64,000 nt of DNA from Podospora comata (GCA_017354895.1 CP071497.1:620001-684000), one strand, 5' to 3'; positions 1-11,249 are shown, numbered from the stretch's first letter. Numbers and translations: made by a program. Notes: generated by a model not told the origin, from the sequence alone.

Positions 1-1
1 C

Positions 2-619
2 CGCACACTCGCCGCCCTCGCCGAGCTGGGCCAGGCGCCCAAGATCTTCGCCTACGTCGACCGCCGCGGCCGTCCACTAGTTTCCATCCTCGCAGCATCG
101 AGCGTCGGTCTCCTGGCCTTCATGGCCAACTCCAAAGTCCACAGCCACGTGTTCGACTGGCTCCTCGCCATATCAGGCCTGAGCAGCGTCTTCACCTGGG
201 GGAGCACCTGCCTCGCCCACATCCGCCTCCGCAAGGCATGGGCGTACCATCACAGATCAGTCAGCGACATGGCCTTTCGTGCTCAGGGGGGAACGATCGG
301 CAGCTGGATCGGCCTGTTTTGCAACTGTCTCATTCTCGTCGGTCAGTGCTGGGTGGCGATTTGGCCCATTACGAGCGAGCCGTTGACGTCGAGTCAGCGG
401 GCCGAGAATTTCTTTTTGCAGTGTTTGGCGATCCCGGTGGTGTTGTTATTTTTGATTGGGCACAAGCTGTGGTACAGGACGAGCGTGATCAAGGTGGAGG
501 ACATGGATATTGATACGGGGAGGAGGGATTTTGGCAGACTCGGGATCATCAAGGCGCAGGAGGAGGAGGAGAGGGCGAGTTGGCCGAAGTGGAAGAGGGT
601 TTATAGGGTTATTTGCTGA
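2..619 (+). CDS. Amino-acid permease, C-terminal part (5' end outside window)
   Basis: The reading frame is open from base 2 with no start codon before coding-like sequence, so only the last 205 residues or so of a longer gene are present. Four hydrophobic segments are visible: around LVSILAASSVGLLAFMAN, one through WLLAISGLSSVFTWGSTCLA, one through IGLFCNCLILVGQCWVAIWP, and one through CLAIPVVLLFLIGHKLWY. An acidic, charged cytoplasmic tail follows and ends VYRVIC. The order of helices and the tail match the C-terminal half of fungal yeast-type amino-acid transporters (Dip5/Gap1-like plasma-membrane permeases that import amino acids with protons). Substrate range cannot be read from this fragment. 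The stop is TGA at 617-619. Confidence 0.85.
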   Translation, partial: RTLAALAELGQAPKIFAYVDRRGRPLVSILAASSVGLLAFMANSKVHSHVFDWLLAISGLSSVFTWGSTCLAHIRLRKAWAYHHRSVSDMAFRAQGGTIGSWIGLFCNCLILVGQCWVAIWPITSEPLTSSQRAENFFLQCLAIPVVLLFLIGHKLWYRTSVIKVEDMDIDTGRRDFGRLGIIKAQEEEERASWPKWKRVYRVIC

Positions 620-2216
620 TGGTTTGGGGGCTGGGGCGTGTACATATGAGTATATAATTTGGGGGAAGGGTGGTGGTGATTGGTTATAACTTGAGATGAA
701 TTTCGATGTCGCAGAGCATTCGTCGTACTTTCAGATGTCTTCTTGACTATCATGATTCCCACTGTATGCCCGGCGGAGAACGTTCCGGTAGCCACAAACG
801 CCACCATTTCACCCTCACCCTCACCATCATCACCCGCTCTCACCCTCACAGCCAACCCCTCGGACCCAGCCACTCGGTACTCGGGTATGAAGCCCAGTGT
901 GTAAGATACTTTGGTCTGATCTAGGATTGGATAGGTAAGTATTTTACACTTATTTTATGTTATGCCTTCTGATGAATGGGCGGTGATTGCCACGGCATTT
1001 ACACATGAGAAAGTGAGTGATGGGTGGCGACGATCTGGCAGGTCTCTGACGGTAACTGCGTGGCAGTGACTGCCTCCAGGTTCACCACCAGTGCCTGCCC
1101 TGAGAGGGGCGGGAGCACCTGTCCAGCTTCCTACACCTGGCAACAGACGGGCAGCCGTACACGGTACTTGTAGTACTTCCCACAGCAGTCCACTATCCGA
1201 CGGCCAAATGGCCAAATGGACCCCGAACGGCTTTCCTAGCCCACCACCCCACGGGTTGGTGGGTGAGCTTTTGATATTTTCGGCAGGCCCTCTTAGGAGG
1301 AGTAGAGACTCTTTCTCTTTTCGGTCTTGGTCAGTCCCGTCCCTCCACCGCATCACGACATTTTTTTTTAGCTCATTGCAGAAAGGTTTTCTCGGCTCAA
1401 GAACTTATATTGTTGCCGAATTCTGTCTCACACTTCCCTAACCTCCAGACGAAGCCGCGGCAGCCCGCATGTTTCCGCACCGGAAAGCTCGACGTGGACA
1501 ATATTGCACCCAAACGGCCGTCCTCCTGGAGGCGCACCAAACCTCAACATGCGCATGGCATCCACGCACGACCTCTGTCTCTCTATTTTCTCCTGCTGTG
1601 GTACACAGCACTGTCGCAACAAACAATTCAATGCCCGAGAGCTGCTGACCGCCTCTGATCATCTGCTTCTTTTTTCTGGAACCCCAAGTCACGGCCCTAA
1701 AGGGAAGGTTGCAGCGCTCGCCGTGGGACAGACAGACCCCGGACCGGCAGTTGGAGCTTGCAAATCCGGGGAAAGGAACATGGCCGGGCATCTCATCATG
1801 CATTCCTCCCAGCCTCCATCTTTTTACCAAGCTTTCCTCCTGTCGCACAGGCAGCATTCCCCGCATGCTGTCCCACGGGACGCCGAGGAGAACACCCCAT
1901 CATGCGGGTGGAGGAATTGGAGACTCTTGGTGGGTTGGGGTACCTACTTTGATGATCACCACGTTACAGCCCAGCCGTGTTGTTCGGTCACGGGAGGCAG
2001 CTTGCTGGGACCGCATGCTCACCACATGCGAACACGATGGTTCATCCAATCTATCTTCGCATCGCCGGTGGTGTTGAGGTGGCACCGCGGTCATGATGAT
2101 GCGATCAGATATCTTTTTGGCGAGTCCAATTATCTCCTCCTCTCCTTGCCCTTGCTTCCCACATGCCGGTCAGCTTGTTCTGGTGTTGTTTGCTTTTTGC
2201 TAGCTTCTATTGCAGA
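620..2216. other. Intergenic spacer, no gene recognised
   Basis: About 1.6 kb between the permease stop and the GH31 start. Open frames here, including a 270-codon one from 1504 that runs into the first GH31 exon, have no recognisable motif and look like chance. A CACCCT-rich pyrimidine stretch lies near 805-855. The stretch before 2217 is presumably the GH31 promoter and leader. Confidence 0.5.
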
Positions 2217-4819
2217 ATGGCGTTTCTCTGGATCGCCTCTCTTGTGTTGTGCTCTCTGTGGGGGGCACGGGGACAGACTGAGCGATGTTCGGGTTACGAA
2301 GCCATCAACGTGCTGAAGGCGGACTCGTATCTGATTGCAGATCTTGTTCTCATTGGCAACTGCAGCTCTCACAGCAGCGACATCGAGAACCTGAGGTTGC
2401 TTGTCGAGTACCAGACAGGTAAGCACGTCAATGTTTTTGTCAAGTATCACGATGCCGTCTAAGGTCACTGACTCGAACAGACTCACGGCTGCATGTCCTC
2501 ATCACGGATGTCGATTCCCAAGTGTTTCAAATCCAGGAACACGTCCTCCCCCGACCGAGAAGCGAGAACGCGTCCTCGAGCAGCTCTGGGTTGCAGTTCA
2601 GTTTCACCCAAAGCCCGTTTACCTTTAGCGTCACAAGAGCGTCGACAGGGGAGACCCTTTTTGACACGGCTGACACGCCGTTGATCTTTGAAACCCAGTA
2701 CATCCGACTCAGAACTCGCCTGCCGTCGAATCCAAACATTTATGGGCTGGGCGAACATTCGGATGACTTTCGCCTTCCGACATGGAATTACACCCGCACG
2801 CTATGGAACACGGAATCGCCCATGATCCCAAACGGGCTCAATCTCTACGGCTCGCACCCGGTGTACTTTGACCATCGGGGCGAGTCAGGCACGCACGGCG
2901 TGTTTTTGCGGAGTTCCAACGGCATGGATGTCAAGTTGGGCACCTCGGACCAGGGACAGCAATTCCTCGAGTACAATGTGATCGGCGGCGTATTCGACTT
3001 TTACTTCTTAGCAGGCCCGACCCCAAGAGACGTCAGCAAGCAGTATGCCGAAGTTGTCGGGCTCCCATCGTTTGTGCCGTACTGGGTCCTGGGTTTCCAT
3101 CAGTGCAAGTATGGATATGAAAGCGTTGATGAAGTCAGACAAGTTGTTGACACCTACGCGGCCGCTGGGATCCCATTGGAGACAATGTGGGGTGATATTG
3201 ACTACATGAGCGACCATCAGGATTTCACCACGGACGGGAGCCGTTACCCCCTGGAGAAAGTTCGGCAGCTGGTTCAGAGTCTGCACGATGATGGACAACA
3301 CTATGTTCAAATCCTGGATCCGGGAATCCATCGAGCTGGTGGTTACCCAACCTACACCAGAGGCGCCGAACAGAACGTCTTTCTCAAAGCAGCAGATGGC
3401 TCATTTTATCGCGGGTTTCAATGGCCCGGCGAAGTGGTTTGGCCCGACTGGCTCCATCCAAACACACAGGAATGGTGGACAGATGAGATCAGGAGGTTCT
3501 ACGACCCCAACTCAGGCGTCAACGTCGATGGGCTGTGGGTTGACATGAATGAGGCGAGCAACATGTGTGAAAGCACCAGCTGCTTTGCTTCAACATCTGC
3601 TCGAACCTGGGTTGCCAACAAGGGTATCGCGGTCAGGAAACGTTACGGGGACCCAGTTCCATTTCTTGGAGTGCCAGAGAAAGATCTCTTCAACCCCCTG
3701 TATCGCATACAGAACCGATGGGGCGACATCTCCAGCAAAACTTTGTGGACGAACATCACCAATGCCGACGGAACCCACCAGTATGATACTCACAACTTCT
3801 ACGGCACCATGATGGCTGGCGCCACCCGGAACGCCCTGCTGAGCAGAAACTCGACTGTCAGGCCGTTCGTCCTCACTCGATCGACCTTTGCTGGCGTGGG
3901 GAGAGTGGCAGCGCATTGGTTCGGTGACAACGCTTCTAGGTGGGATCATTACCGGACTACTATCCGCCAAATGTTGTCCTTCACTGCTCTGCACGCGGTG
4001 CCCTTTGTTGGCTCTGACGTCTGTGGCTTCAACGAAAACGCGACGGAAAAAATGTGCGCCCGCTGGGCTTTGCTAGGCGCTTTCCAGCCCTTCTACCGCA
4101 ACCACGCAGATATCACGGCCAACCGTCAGGAATTTTACCTGTGGCCTTTGGTCACCCAAGCCGCCAAGAAGGCGATTGATACTCGCTACAAGTTGCTCGA
4201 CTACATGTACACCTCCCTCTGGAAAGCGAGCGCTGACGGCACGCCCAACGCCAGCCCGCTGTGGTTCTTCTACCCCTCGGATGGCAACACGTTTGGCATC
4301 CAGAACCAATGGATGCTTGGAGACGCGCTACTTGTTTCTCCAGTTGTTGACGATGACTCCCAGAGCGTCAGCTTCTACCTTCCGGACGATATCTGGTATG
4401 ACTTTTGGACTTTTGAGCAAAAGGCCGGGGGTGGACAAACGCACAGGTTGGACGGGGTACAGTGGGATGAGATTCCTGTTCACATTCGAGGCGGGACTAT
4501 CCTTGCTATGAGGACTGAATCAGCGAATACTACTGCCCAGTTGAGGGAGAAGAACTTTAGGATTATTGTTGCGCCGGGGAAGGACGGGACTGCCAAGGGG
4601 GAATTGTACTTGGACGATGGGGCCAGTTTGGATGTGGGGGGGAACAAGTCGGAGATTGGGTTTGTGTGGGATGGGCAGAGCTTTGCTGCGAACGGGACGT
4701 TTGGGTTTGAGACGGATGTGAAGGTTGAGAGGGTTGTTGTTCTCGGAGGGGAGGGAGGGGAGGTTGTTACGCATGAGGGGCCTTGGGGGTTAGGAGGAGG
4801 GTTTGGGTTTCATTTGTAG
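2217..4819 (+). CDS. Secreted GH31 alpha-glucosidase
   Basis: Glycoside hydrolase family 31 enzyme that releases glucose from the non-reducing end of alpha-glucosides. Exons are 2217-2418 and 2481-4819. The 62-base intron starts GTAAGC, has a CTGAC branch site, and restores the frame as VEYQT-DSRL. The product is about 846 residues. The chosen ATG gives a clean signal peptide (MAFLWIASLVLCSLWGARGQ); an upstream in-frame ATG at 2163 would only lengthen the hydrophobic leader. The catalytic nucleophile motif WVDMNEASN is present (Asp about 422), and HWFGDNASRW supplies the acid/base Asp (about 550). Several N-glycosylation sequons fit secretion. The sequence resembles the AgdC-like alpha/beta-glucosidase group of filamentous fungi. 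It is a single gene with no linked starch cluster in view. Confidence 0.92.
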
Positions 4820-4894
4820 AGAGGGGAAGGGGTGATGAAGTATTTGAATTTTACTCTTGAACTTTCTGCTGATACTATTGTGAGTTGGTTCCGG

Positions 4895-5368
4895 GTATTC
4901 TTCCCGGTCGAGGGAAATATATTGCCGCTTTCGGACTTGGGTGGAGTGTGTAGTTAGGTGCAGCACTGCCTCTTCCACCCTACCCTCCTGCCCATCTCAG
5001 CCTGGAAAAAATGTGTTTGATTTCGAAATGTCCAAATTAACCAGCTTAAGTTCGAATACCGAATTTGAAAATCAAGGTAAAGGCCTAGTTGCATCGTGCG
5101 ATAAACCAACATACTGGTTGTCTTGACTCCAGTTTCGTTCCATACTTACATACCTACCTAAGCTCCTTTATCGCATTCAATCAACAAATTAGCAGTTATG
5201 GCGTCATACCTCCCTAGTTCCCTTGGCATCAGCTGCCGCTCTCACAGGCTTAGTTACTGCAGTCAAATCATCTTGGGAGCTGTCTCGTATGATAAAGAAG
5301 AAATATGAGCAGCGTGTACTGAAGGATCATGCCAATGAAATTAACACCAGGCTGCAAGTAAGACTTTA
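4895..5368 (+). repeat. Direct repeat copy 1 with a frameshifted gene fragment
   Basis: This segment is a diverged copy of 13131-13575. Shared stretches include the GTCGAGGGAAAT block, the GCAGCACTGCCTCT block, TGTCCAAATTAACCAG, and an ATG-led reading frame starting at 5198 here and 13423 in the other copy. In this copy one extra C in AGTTCCCTTGG (about 5220) shifts the frame right after the first eight codons, so the coding part is dead. The copy ends where the LTR-like repeat begins at 5369. Over about 130 bases of the coding part I count roughly ten mismatches by hand. Confidence 0.8.
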
Positions 5369-5482
5369 TGTCACACGGCAAACAAGCAATCAGCCGCATC
5401 ACGGCCTAACCGCTATCTACCTGCAAAATCAATGGTTGGAATTGAGGCGGACAATGAAATGCCTCGCGGCTGCTAAAGGAAA
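5369..5482. repeat. LTR-like dispersed repeat, copy A (fragment)
   Basis: Begins TGTCACACGGCAAACAAGC and aligns by eye with 9220 onward and 10843 onward: shared CACGGCC(T/C)AACCGCT, AATGG(T/C)TGGAA and GC(C/T)TCGCGG blocks. The alignment fades at about 5480, so this is the first part of the element only. It lies exactly where copy 1 of the direct repeat stops, so it interrupts that sequence. TG at the edge fits the end of a retrotransposon LTR, but the family is not proven. Confidence 0.6.
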
Positions 5483-5792
5483 TCAGATCAAATCAAGTTT
5501 GTTGTGGCGCTTGGAACTACGTCAAGCCAACTAGCCCGATCTCGAGTTGTTCGAATGGGTCATAACTATATGACGTCGCTACAAAGCATTCTGGAGCCAC
5601 CTGTCTTCATGACGAAACAGGGTACTCGAAGTGATGAAAGAGGCGGGATCCAGAAGGATCTAGAGTATTGTGACGGGCTATAAATTAATGGAGACCCCTA
5701 GGCCCCTCCTGTGTCACGCTATGATAGAAAAATAGAGAGAGAGATTGAATGAGAGATTAGCTTAGTTGTGTGCGGCTAGCTTGCAAGGCCAG
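5483..5792. other. Spacer, no gene seen
   Basis: About 310 bases between the LTR-like fragment and the stop codon of the minus-strand NLR gene, presumably including its 3' UTR. No motif was recognised. Confidence 0.4.
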
Positions 5793-8700
5793 TTATCTGA
5801 TCTCCGACACCTTTTCCCTTAGCTGCAGCGCCTGCCGATGCATCTGCTCGGCCTCCTCATGCTTCCCCTGGCTATCAAGCACACCCGCAAGGTTGTTCAT
5901 GCTGCTGAGCGTGTGGGGATGCTCCTTGCCCAACACCTTCTCCCTCAGTTGCAGCGCCTGCCGATGCATCTGCTCGGCCTCCTCATATTTCCCCTGGCTA
6001 TCAAGCACAAGCGCAAGGTTGTTCATGCTACCAAGTGTGTTGGGATGCTCCTTGCCCAACACCTTCTGAGATAGCTGCAGCGCCTGCCGATGCATCTGCT
6101 CGGCGCCCTCATGCTTCCCCTGGCTAACAAGTACATTCGCAAGGTTGTTCATGCTACCAATCGTGTCAGGATGCTCCTTGCCCGACACCTTATGAGATAG
6201 CTGCAGCGCCTGCCGATGCATCTGCTCGGCGCCTTCATAATTCCCCTGGCTACGAAGTACATTCGCAAGGTTGTTCATGCTGGTAAGTGTGTTGGGATGC
6301 TCCTTGCCCAACACCTTCTCCCATAGCTGCAGCGCCTGCCGATGTATCTGCTCGGCCTCTTCATACTTCCCCTGGCTACCGAGCACAAGCGCAAGGTTGT
6401 TCATGCTACCAAGTGTGTTGGGATGCTCCTTGCCCAACACCTTCTGAGATAGCTGCAGCGCCTGCCGATGCATCTGCTCGGCGCCCTCATGCTTCCCCTG
6501 GCTATTAAGTACATTCGCAAGCCTGTTCATGCTACTAAGTGTTTTAGGATGCTCCTTGCCCAACACCTTCTCCCGTAGCTGCAGCGCCTGCCGATGTATC
6601 TGCTCGGCCTCCTTATACTTCCCTAAATTGAAAAAGCTCTCACCCACTTTGGAAAGAAGACCTATTGTCGCTTCCTCGTCATCTGTTCTCTTCCGTAGTT
6701 GAAGAGCATGTTGCGTATGAGGAAGATACCTTATCCACTCTTCTCGGTTTTCGTGTTTGGGCCAAGGAAATATATCGTTAAGCCGTTCTAATACTTTGGC
6801 CGTCCATTCCTGTCGCTCTTCCTTTCCATCTAACCAGCTCAGCATCGATATCTGAACTAACCGATGGATATCGTAGCTATCCGACTCATTCTGTTGGGAG
6901 ATAAATGCATACGCCTTCAGGGTCCCGATTGCTTCAACAGTCTCTAGCGTCCCCGCCGACGGCAACAGGGAGTGCGGAATATCCTTCCCGGCTAAAAAGC
7001 ACAGAAATCTGAGGTAGTCAGCCGCCAGCGCGTCGTGATCTGAGATTTGCTGGAACGAAATCAGCCAAGTTGTGGCGATAGCATTTTCAATGTTCTTATA
7101 TCGGTGTCGGTCGTCAAAGTGACTACTCAACAACTTAACCATATCCTCATCACTGGACTTGCACAGCTTGAGGTACTGCGCAGTCGAGATCTGCTCCTTG
7201 GCTATATAAGCAGACGCCTGCCGTATTGCCAGAGGGAGGTTAGTAAGAAACTCTAGTAACGCATTGTTGCTTCTTGTGTCGCTCATTTGAGAACTTTTCA
7301 GGTTTTTTCCTAATAGCTTAAGGGCCTCGTCTGTGCTCATTTCTTTAACTGTGATAATATGATTTTCAGACTCGACCAGCCTTAATCCAAGTTTGTGGTT
7401 TCGGGTTGTGAAAAGAATAGATCCTTTCCGGCTAAATGGAAGATAGTCGGCAAGGGCGGTATCCCCAAAAAGTAGCTTTTCATCGTCGGCGTTATCGATA
7501 ATCAAGAGCCAGTTACCCATACTCTCGCGGCCCAATACGGACTTGATAAGTGCCTTGACATCTGCTTTTTCTTCGTCGATTCCCGGTACCTTAAGCTGCT
7601 GGCCGATAGCGCGGTATGCATTCTCGAAAGCGGTGGCATCCACAGCGGGAACCCAAAAGACCGAGCATTCCGGCTGCACGTCGCGAATGCGATAAGCGGT
7701 CTCTAGCGCGATCTGCGTCTTTCCAACCCCCCCCAGACCTTCGATGGCGGTCCGTTGGCAGTCATCTTCGTCTCCACTGGGAAGAACCCTCTTAAAAAGA
7801 TCTGTAAGAATTGATTCACGCCCGACGAATTCCTTATTACGTCCGAACGGGACGATCCAGTGTCCCTTCACGGTAGCTTCAGCATATTAGCACTATTCTG
7901 GCCGCATCAGCCCACCCAGGAGATGATCAGCTTACAGTTCTTCCGCAGTTTCAAAACAACCGATGCGTCTCCAGCGAGTTTCCTGACCGCATCTTTAACT
8001 AATTTAAAGTTAGGACATTCTGGACCTTGGAATTTATTTATCCCTGAATGGGTCGCATCCAAGCCTTGGCGAGGGAAACCATGCAGGCAGGCCGAAGACT
8101 CTGTCACAAGCTATCAAGGTCAGTTGAATATCACGAACGGGGGCAAATAACGTACAATCTTGCGGGTAACACTCCATGGCAGGCGCTTCGCCCACCTCGG
8201 CGATAGAATGCGTCTTAACATCTCCGTCTTCCTGGTCTCGAAAAAGCAACTCAGGGGCAGTTGCACTGCCTTAGCATTAGCGATCTCGGCGAACTTCTGA
8301 ACGCGCTGGTGGACGAAGTCGTGTTTCTGCTCGAGGTCTTGTATGAGCTTGTCGGAGGCTTGCTCTCCCATAATGCCTTTAACCAGCACCTGCCACCGAG
8401 CCTGCTTCGCAGCATCACTACCCTGGAATGGAGTGGCGAGAAACACGATGCCGACAGTGGAAAGCAGGATATGTTTATAGGCGCTGCCTTCCTGGGCGGC
8501 TCGGATGATTGCCTGGGGAGGTTAACCGCTGCCCGCCGTATATGATCTAGGGACATACCTCGGCCAAAATAAGCCCTCCAAAACAAGAGGCGACGAAGAT
8601 AATCGGTCGCGTTTGCGAACCACGGCCTTCGGCGATAAGACCGAGTAGCGTATCGGCATGGCCGAGCAGCGTCTGCACGGGTGCATTTTCGAAGTAGTTT

Positions 8701-9051
8701 GCATTCCAGTCGTACGTATATATGCGGGCCTTTGGTAGGGCTGCCGGCAGCATGTCGCCGTCCGACAGCCAGTTCACAACCCCATCCCCATTTCTTTTCT
8801 TAAACTCCCATGTCCGCGGCGACTCGGTGCCCAATCCGTGGATTGCGATAATACTGTCCGGTTAGACGTGCCTCTATGCGTTCGACCGGGTGGAACTTAC
8901 TCGATCGACGCGTCGTCGGGAGCGTCGTCGGGAGCGTCGTCGACTGGGACGATCCGGCGGAGTCCCCTGCAAGCCTAAGGATGGAGTGCCGGTATTTAGC
9001 ATCGGTCGCCGCTTCTTATATAGAGAGCGATCTCACCTCTGTCGTGGTCAT
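5793..9051 (-). CDS. NLR-type protein: SesB-like hydrolase, NB-ARC, TPR repeats
   Basis: Fungal STAND protein of 999 residues. Exons on the minus strand: 9051-9037, 8974-8901, 8853-8559, 8512-8156, 8110-7936, 7876-5793. Introns are 45-62 bases and phases agree throughout. Residues about 30-300 form an alpha/beta-hydrolase opening with IDIIAIHGLGTESPRTW. The nucleophile-elbow position reads ASCFGGL, so Cys 120 stands where lipases carry Ser. The NB-ARC follows: HW-VPFGR-FVGRE linker, P-loop GLGGVGKT (352-359), Walker B LLIIDNADD and sensor ILFTTRN. Residues 724-999 are seven 42-residue TPR units, the last one cut short. In this family the repeats sense a ligand, NB-ARC oligomerises, and the N-terminal domain triggers defence or incompatibility death. 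Function here is inferred. The first splice acceptor (TTAG at 8975) was chosen because the nearby CAG acceptor breaks the frame. Confidence 0.85.
5796..6623 (-). repeat. Tandem 126-bp TPR-coding repeats (six full, one partial)
   Basis: Each unit encodes 42 residues of the type GK(Y/H)E-AEQ(M/I)HRQALQL followed by KVLGKEHP and NNLA-VL-SQ. The units are nearly identical even at DNA level and differ mainly at a few positions (Y/H, E/G, I/M, R/S/W, E/Q/H, N/D/H). Such homogeneity points to recent unequal exchange or gene conversion between units. The last unit stops after KVSEIR. Confidence 0.9.
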
Positions 9052-9219
9052 CCTGGGAATATTCTGAAAGTGGGGCTCGTATTGCGCACCAGGCTGGTAA
9101 GGGTCAGCTTCAATCGCGGCGGTGACTATGTTAAGGTCGCCGTAAGAACGAAAGTGATGGAGAGAGGAGTATTTAGACTTAGAGACCCATAATGAGGCGC
9201 TGTTTGGCCTTTGTATGCG

Positions 9220-9452
9220 TGTCACACGTCAAACAACCAACTAGCCACATCACGGCCCAACCGCTATCGAGAACTAATGGTTGGAAGTAAGGCAGGCAAT
9301 CAAGTGCCTCGCGGTTATCAAAGGAATAGTATTGGACACGGAGTATATCGAAGGACTTGGCAGCGGCCTGAGATCGCCTAATGCTTACAGCCCAAAGCGC
9401 CAAGAAGCGCCATATCCAACTACTTTAAGCCATGGTCCCGACATTACCTCTT
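9220..9452. repeat. LTR-like dispersed repeat, copy B
   Basis: Starts TGTCACACGTCAAACAACC and aligns with copies A and C to about 9364, including GAAGGACT(T/C)GGCAGC shared only with copy C. A further 12-base block, CCGACATTACCT, occurs at its end (about 9439) and again at 11233 in copy C. It fills the 400-bp space between the start codons of the NLR (minus, 9051) and the DUF6601-like gene (plus, 9453), so it probably contributes promoter sequence to one or both. Confidence 0.6.
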
Positions 9453-10617
9453 ATGCGACGCACCGACTCGTCCCGTCCCGACAATTACCCTCCGTCGCCC
9501 CCGTCCGCGTTCCACATGGCTCCGCCACGTCCCCCGCCCTGGCTGGTACGCTAGCAGCACCACCCACCGCAGTGCAAGTGTGCGTACTCTCTGACAATAG
9601 TATTTATAGTTCAAAACAGACGTGTTTGGGAAACGACAAGAGGAAATCACCGCGGATGGCTTGCCGGCTACCTATCGCTACTACGAGGCCACTAGAAAGC
9701 GTGTCGTCAGAAACCCGGCCGACGATATATCGGCTTTCTTAAGGACGGAACTGTCTCTCGGCGGTCTGGCCGACATGCTCAAGCATCTCTGGTTTGCTGG
9801 CGCAGAGCGTCCCGCCACCCCGCTGCACTTCCATGTCGCCATGGGCCGGGAGGTCGCCATCACCGACCGGATGGACCTCCACCTGCTCTGGTCTAATAAA
9901 GGGAGGCTCTTCATCAAACCCGTCCCGCGATTCCTTCTTGATCCAGCCTTTTGTCACAGCAACCTTCAGTGCCCTGATGGCTGTGCGTGCTATAATCCCC
10001 CGGCAGATACGTGCCGGGGAATAGCAAGGAAAGTCGCCTTGGGTTTCCTCTACACATACGTCTGTCTCATATCATCCGAGAGCGACTTCCACATCGCCAA
10101 CGAAACGCGCCTCCTGCCTCGAAATGAAGATGACTCGCCAATCAAATGGGCAGACTGGAAGGCCTTGGCCAGGGAACTCCTCCAAGTGCACGAACGCAAC
10201 CCAGATGTGGTCCACCCACGCTTTCTGCGCGCCGAGCTCCGCCTCTCCCGCATCAACACCATCCATCGCTTCACCCGCCTCCCTCCCTTCCACCCCTACG
10301 TCCGCGGCAGGCACAACTATAGCAGCCTCTTTCACGATAATCTTGCGTGGATGGCCACTGCCGCTGTCTTCCTGGCCCTGGTGCTGACCGCGATGCAGGT
10401 CGGCCTCGCCACGGAGCGACTCCAAAAAGACACCACCTTCCAGCAGGCGTCATACGGCCTCACCGTATTTGCTATTCTAGGGCCTATATGCGCGTTTGGC
10501 TTAGTGGTGCTGGGCGCGCTGTTTAACCTCTTCAATGATCTACCACTGCTCATCGGAAGACGGCGCAACCACGCAGTGCATGAAACCTCGGGTGAAGTTA
10601 GTTACGCGGCGCCCTGA
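9453..10617 (+). CDS. DUF6601-like two-helix membrane protein
   Basis: Exons 9453-9545 and 9610-10617 give 366 residues. The join is PPPWL-FKTDVFGK in phase 0 across a 64-base intron ending TATTTATAG; the frame upstream of 9610 is closed, so a 5' exon is needed. The N-terminus is proline-rich. Residues about 50-290 form a soluble region with a conserved-looking block LPATYRYYEATRKRVV and a Cys-rich patch (QCPDGCACYNPP). Two hydrophobic helices lie near the C-terminus (WMATAAVFLALVLTAMQVGLA and LTVFAILGPICAFGLVVLGA). This matches, from memory, a family of unknown function (DUF6601) often found in subtelomeric and accessory regions of fungi. The family name needs a profile search. It is head-to-head with the NLR. 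Confidence 0.75.
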
Positions 10618-10842
10618 TTACGGTGCAACCGCCATGACAATCCGACTCTAGGGATTATTGGGGGAAGACAATGATCCAGGGGAACAGTGGTCTATATATA
10701 CGGAAGAACCAGATAGCTCGTAGATAGTTCTGCAGTATGTAATATAAGTTACATCGTTGGTATCAGACTATTGTGATTTAGACAAGCTATTGTTGTGCAT
10801 TGTTTAGCTGCACCGAACCAGTTGTCTAGAAAAACCTTCAAC

Positions 10843-11249
10843 TGTCACACGACAAACAAACAACTAGCCGCGTGAGGGCCTAACCGCTTTCTACCTGCAC
10901 AAGCGACAAGCAATGGCTGGAATGAAGGCGGACAATTAAGTGGCTTGCGGCTACAAAGGAATGATGTTTCCTATTGCGTACGAGGAAGGACTCGGCAGCT
11001 GGTTAAAGTAACCAGAGCACAGACTTCAAAAGGACGGATAAGTAGGCGTCCTTAGAATCTGTTTGTATCTCTAGACTCTCTTCACTAAGTCCTTCGAGGC
11101 CATTGAAGATTATTAGCTGAATTGAACTACTGTTCTAAGCCCTGATCACTAGCCCTTGTCACATATAATCTTCAAACAATCGAAGATACTAACCATCCAT
11201 CTACCACTATAATACCACGCTATCGTTAGTTCCGACATTACCTGTCACC
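10843..11249. repeat. LTR-like dispersed repeat, copy C (candidate 5' LTR and leader)
   Basis: Starts TGTCACACGACAAACAAAC. It is the longest of the three copies and the only one directly followed by retrotransposon gag coding sequence (from about 11250), which is why I read the family as the LTR of that element. The LTR/leader boundary is not defined. CCGACATTACCTGTC at 11232 may belong to the leader. No matching 3' LTR was found in the window. Confidence 0.5.

Noticed and set aside
1504-2316. 270-codon plus-strand open frame
   Set aside because: Runs from non-coding sequence into the first GH31 exon in another frame, with no motif or signal sequence.
5770-6508. Plus-strand frames opposite the TPR repeats
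   Set aside because: Antisense shadows of the repeated TPR codons; they repeat with the same 126-base period.
8967-9036. NLR first intron ending at the CAG before 8966
   Set aside because: It puts the next exon out of frame with DDAPDDASID; the TTAG acceptor eight bases earlier keeps phase, so the gene need not be broken at its start.
8876-9192. Plus-strand Arg-rich frame over the 5' exons of the NLR
   Set aside because: Its Arg-rich RRRERRRERRR text comes from the antisense of the GAC-GAC-GCT-CCC repeat that codes for DDAPDDAPDD in the NLR.
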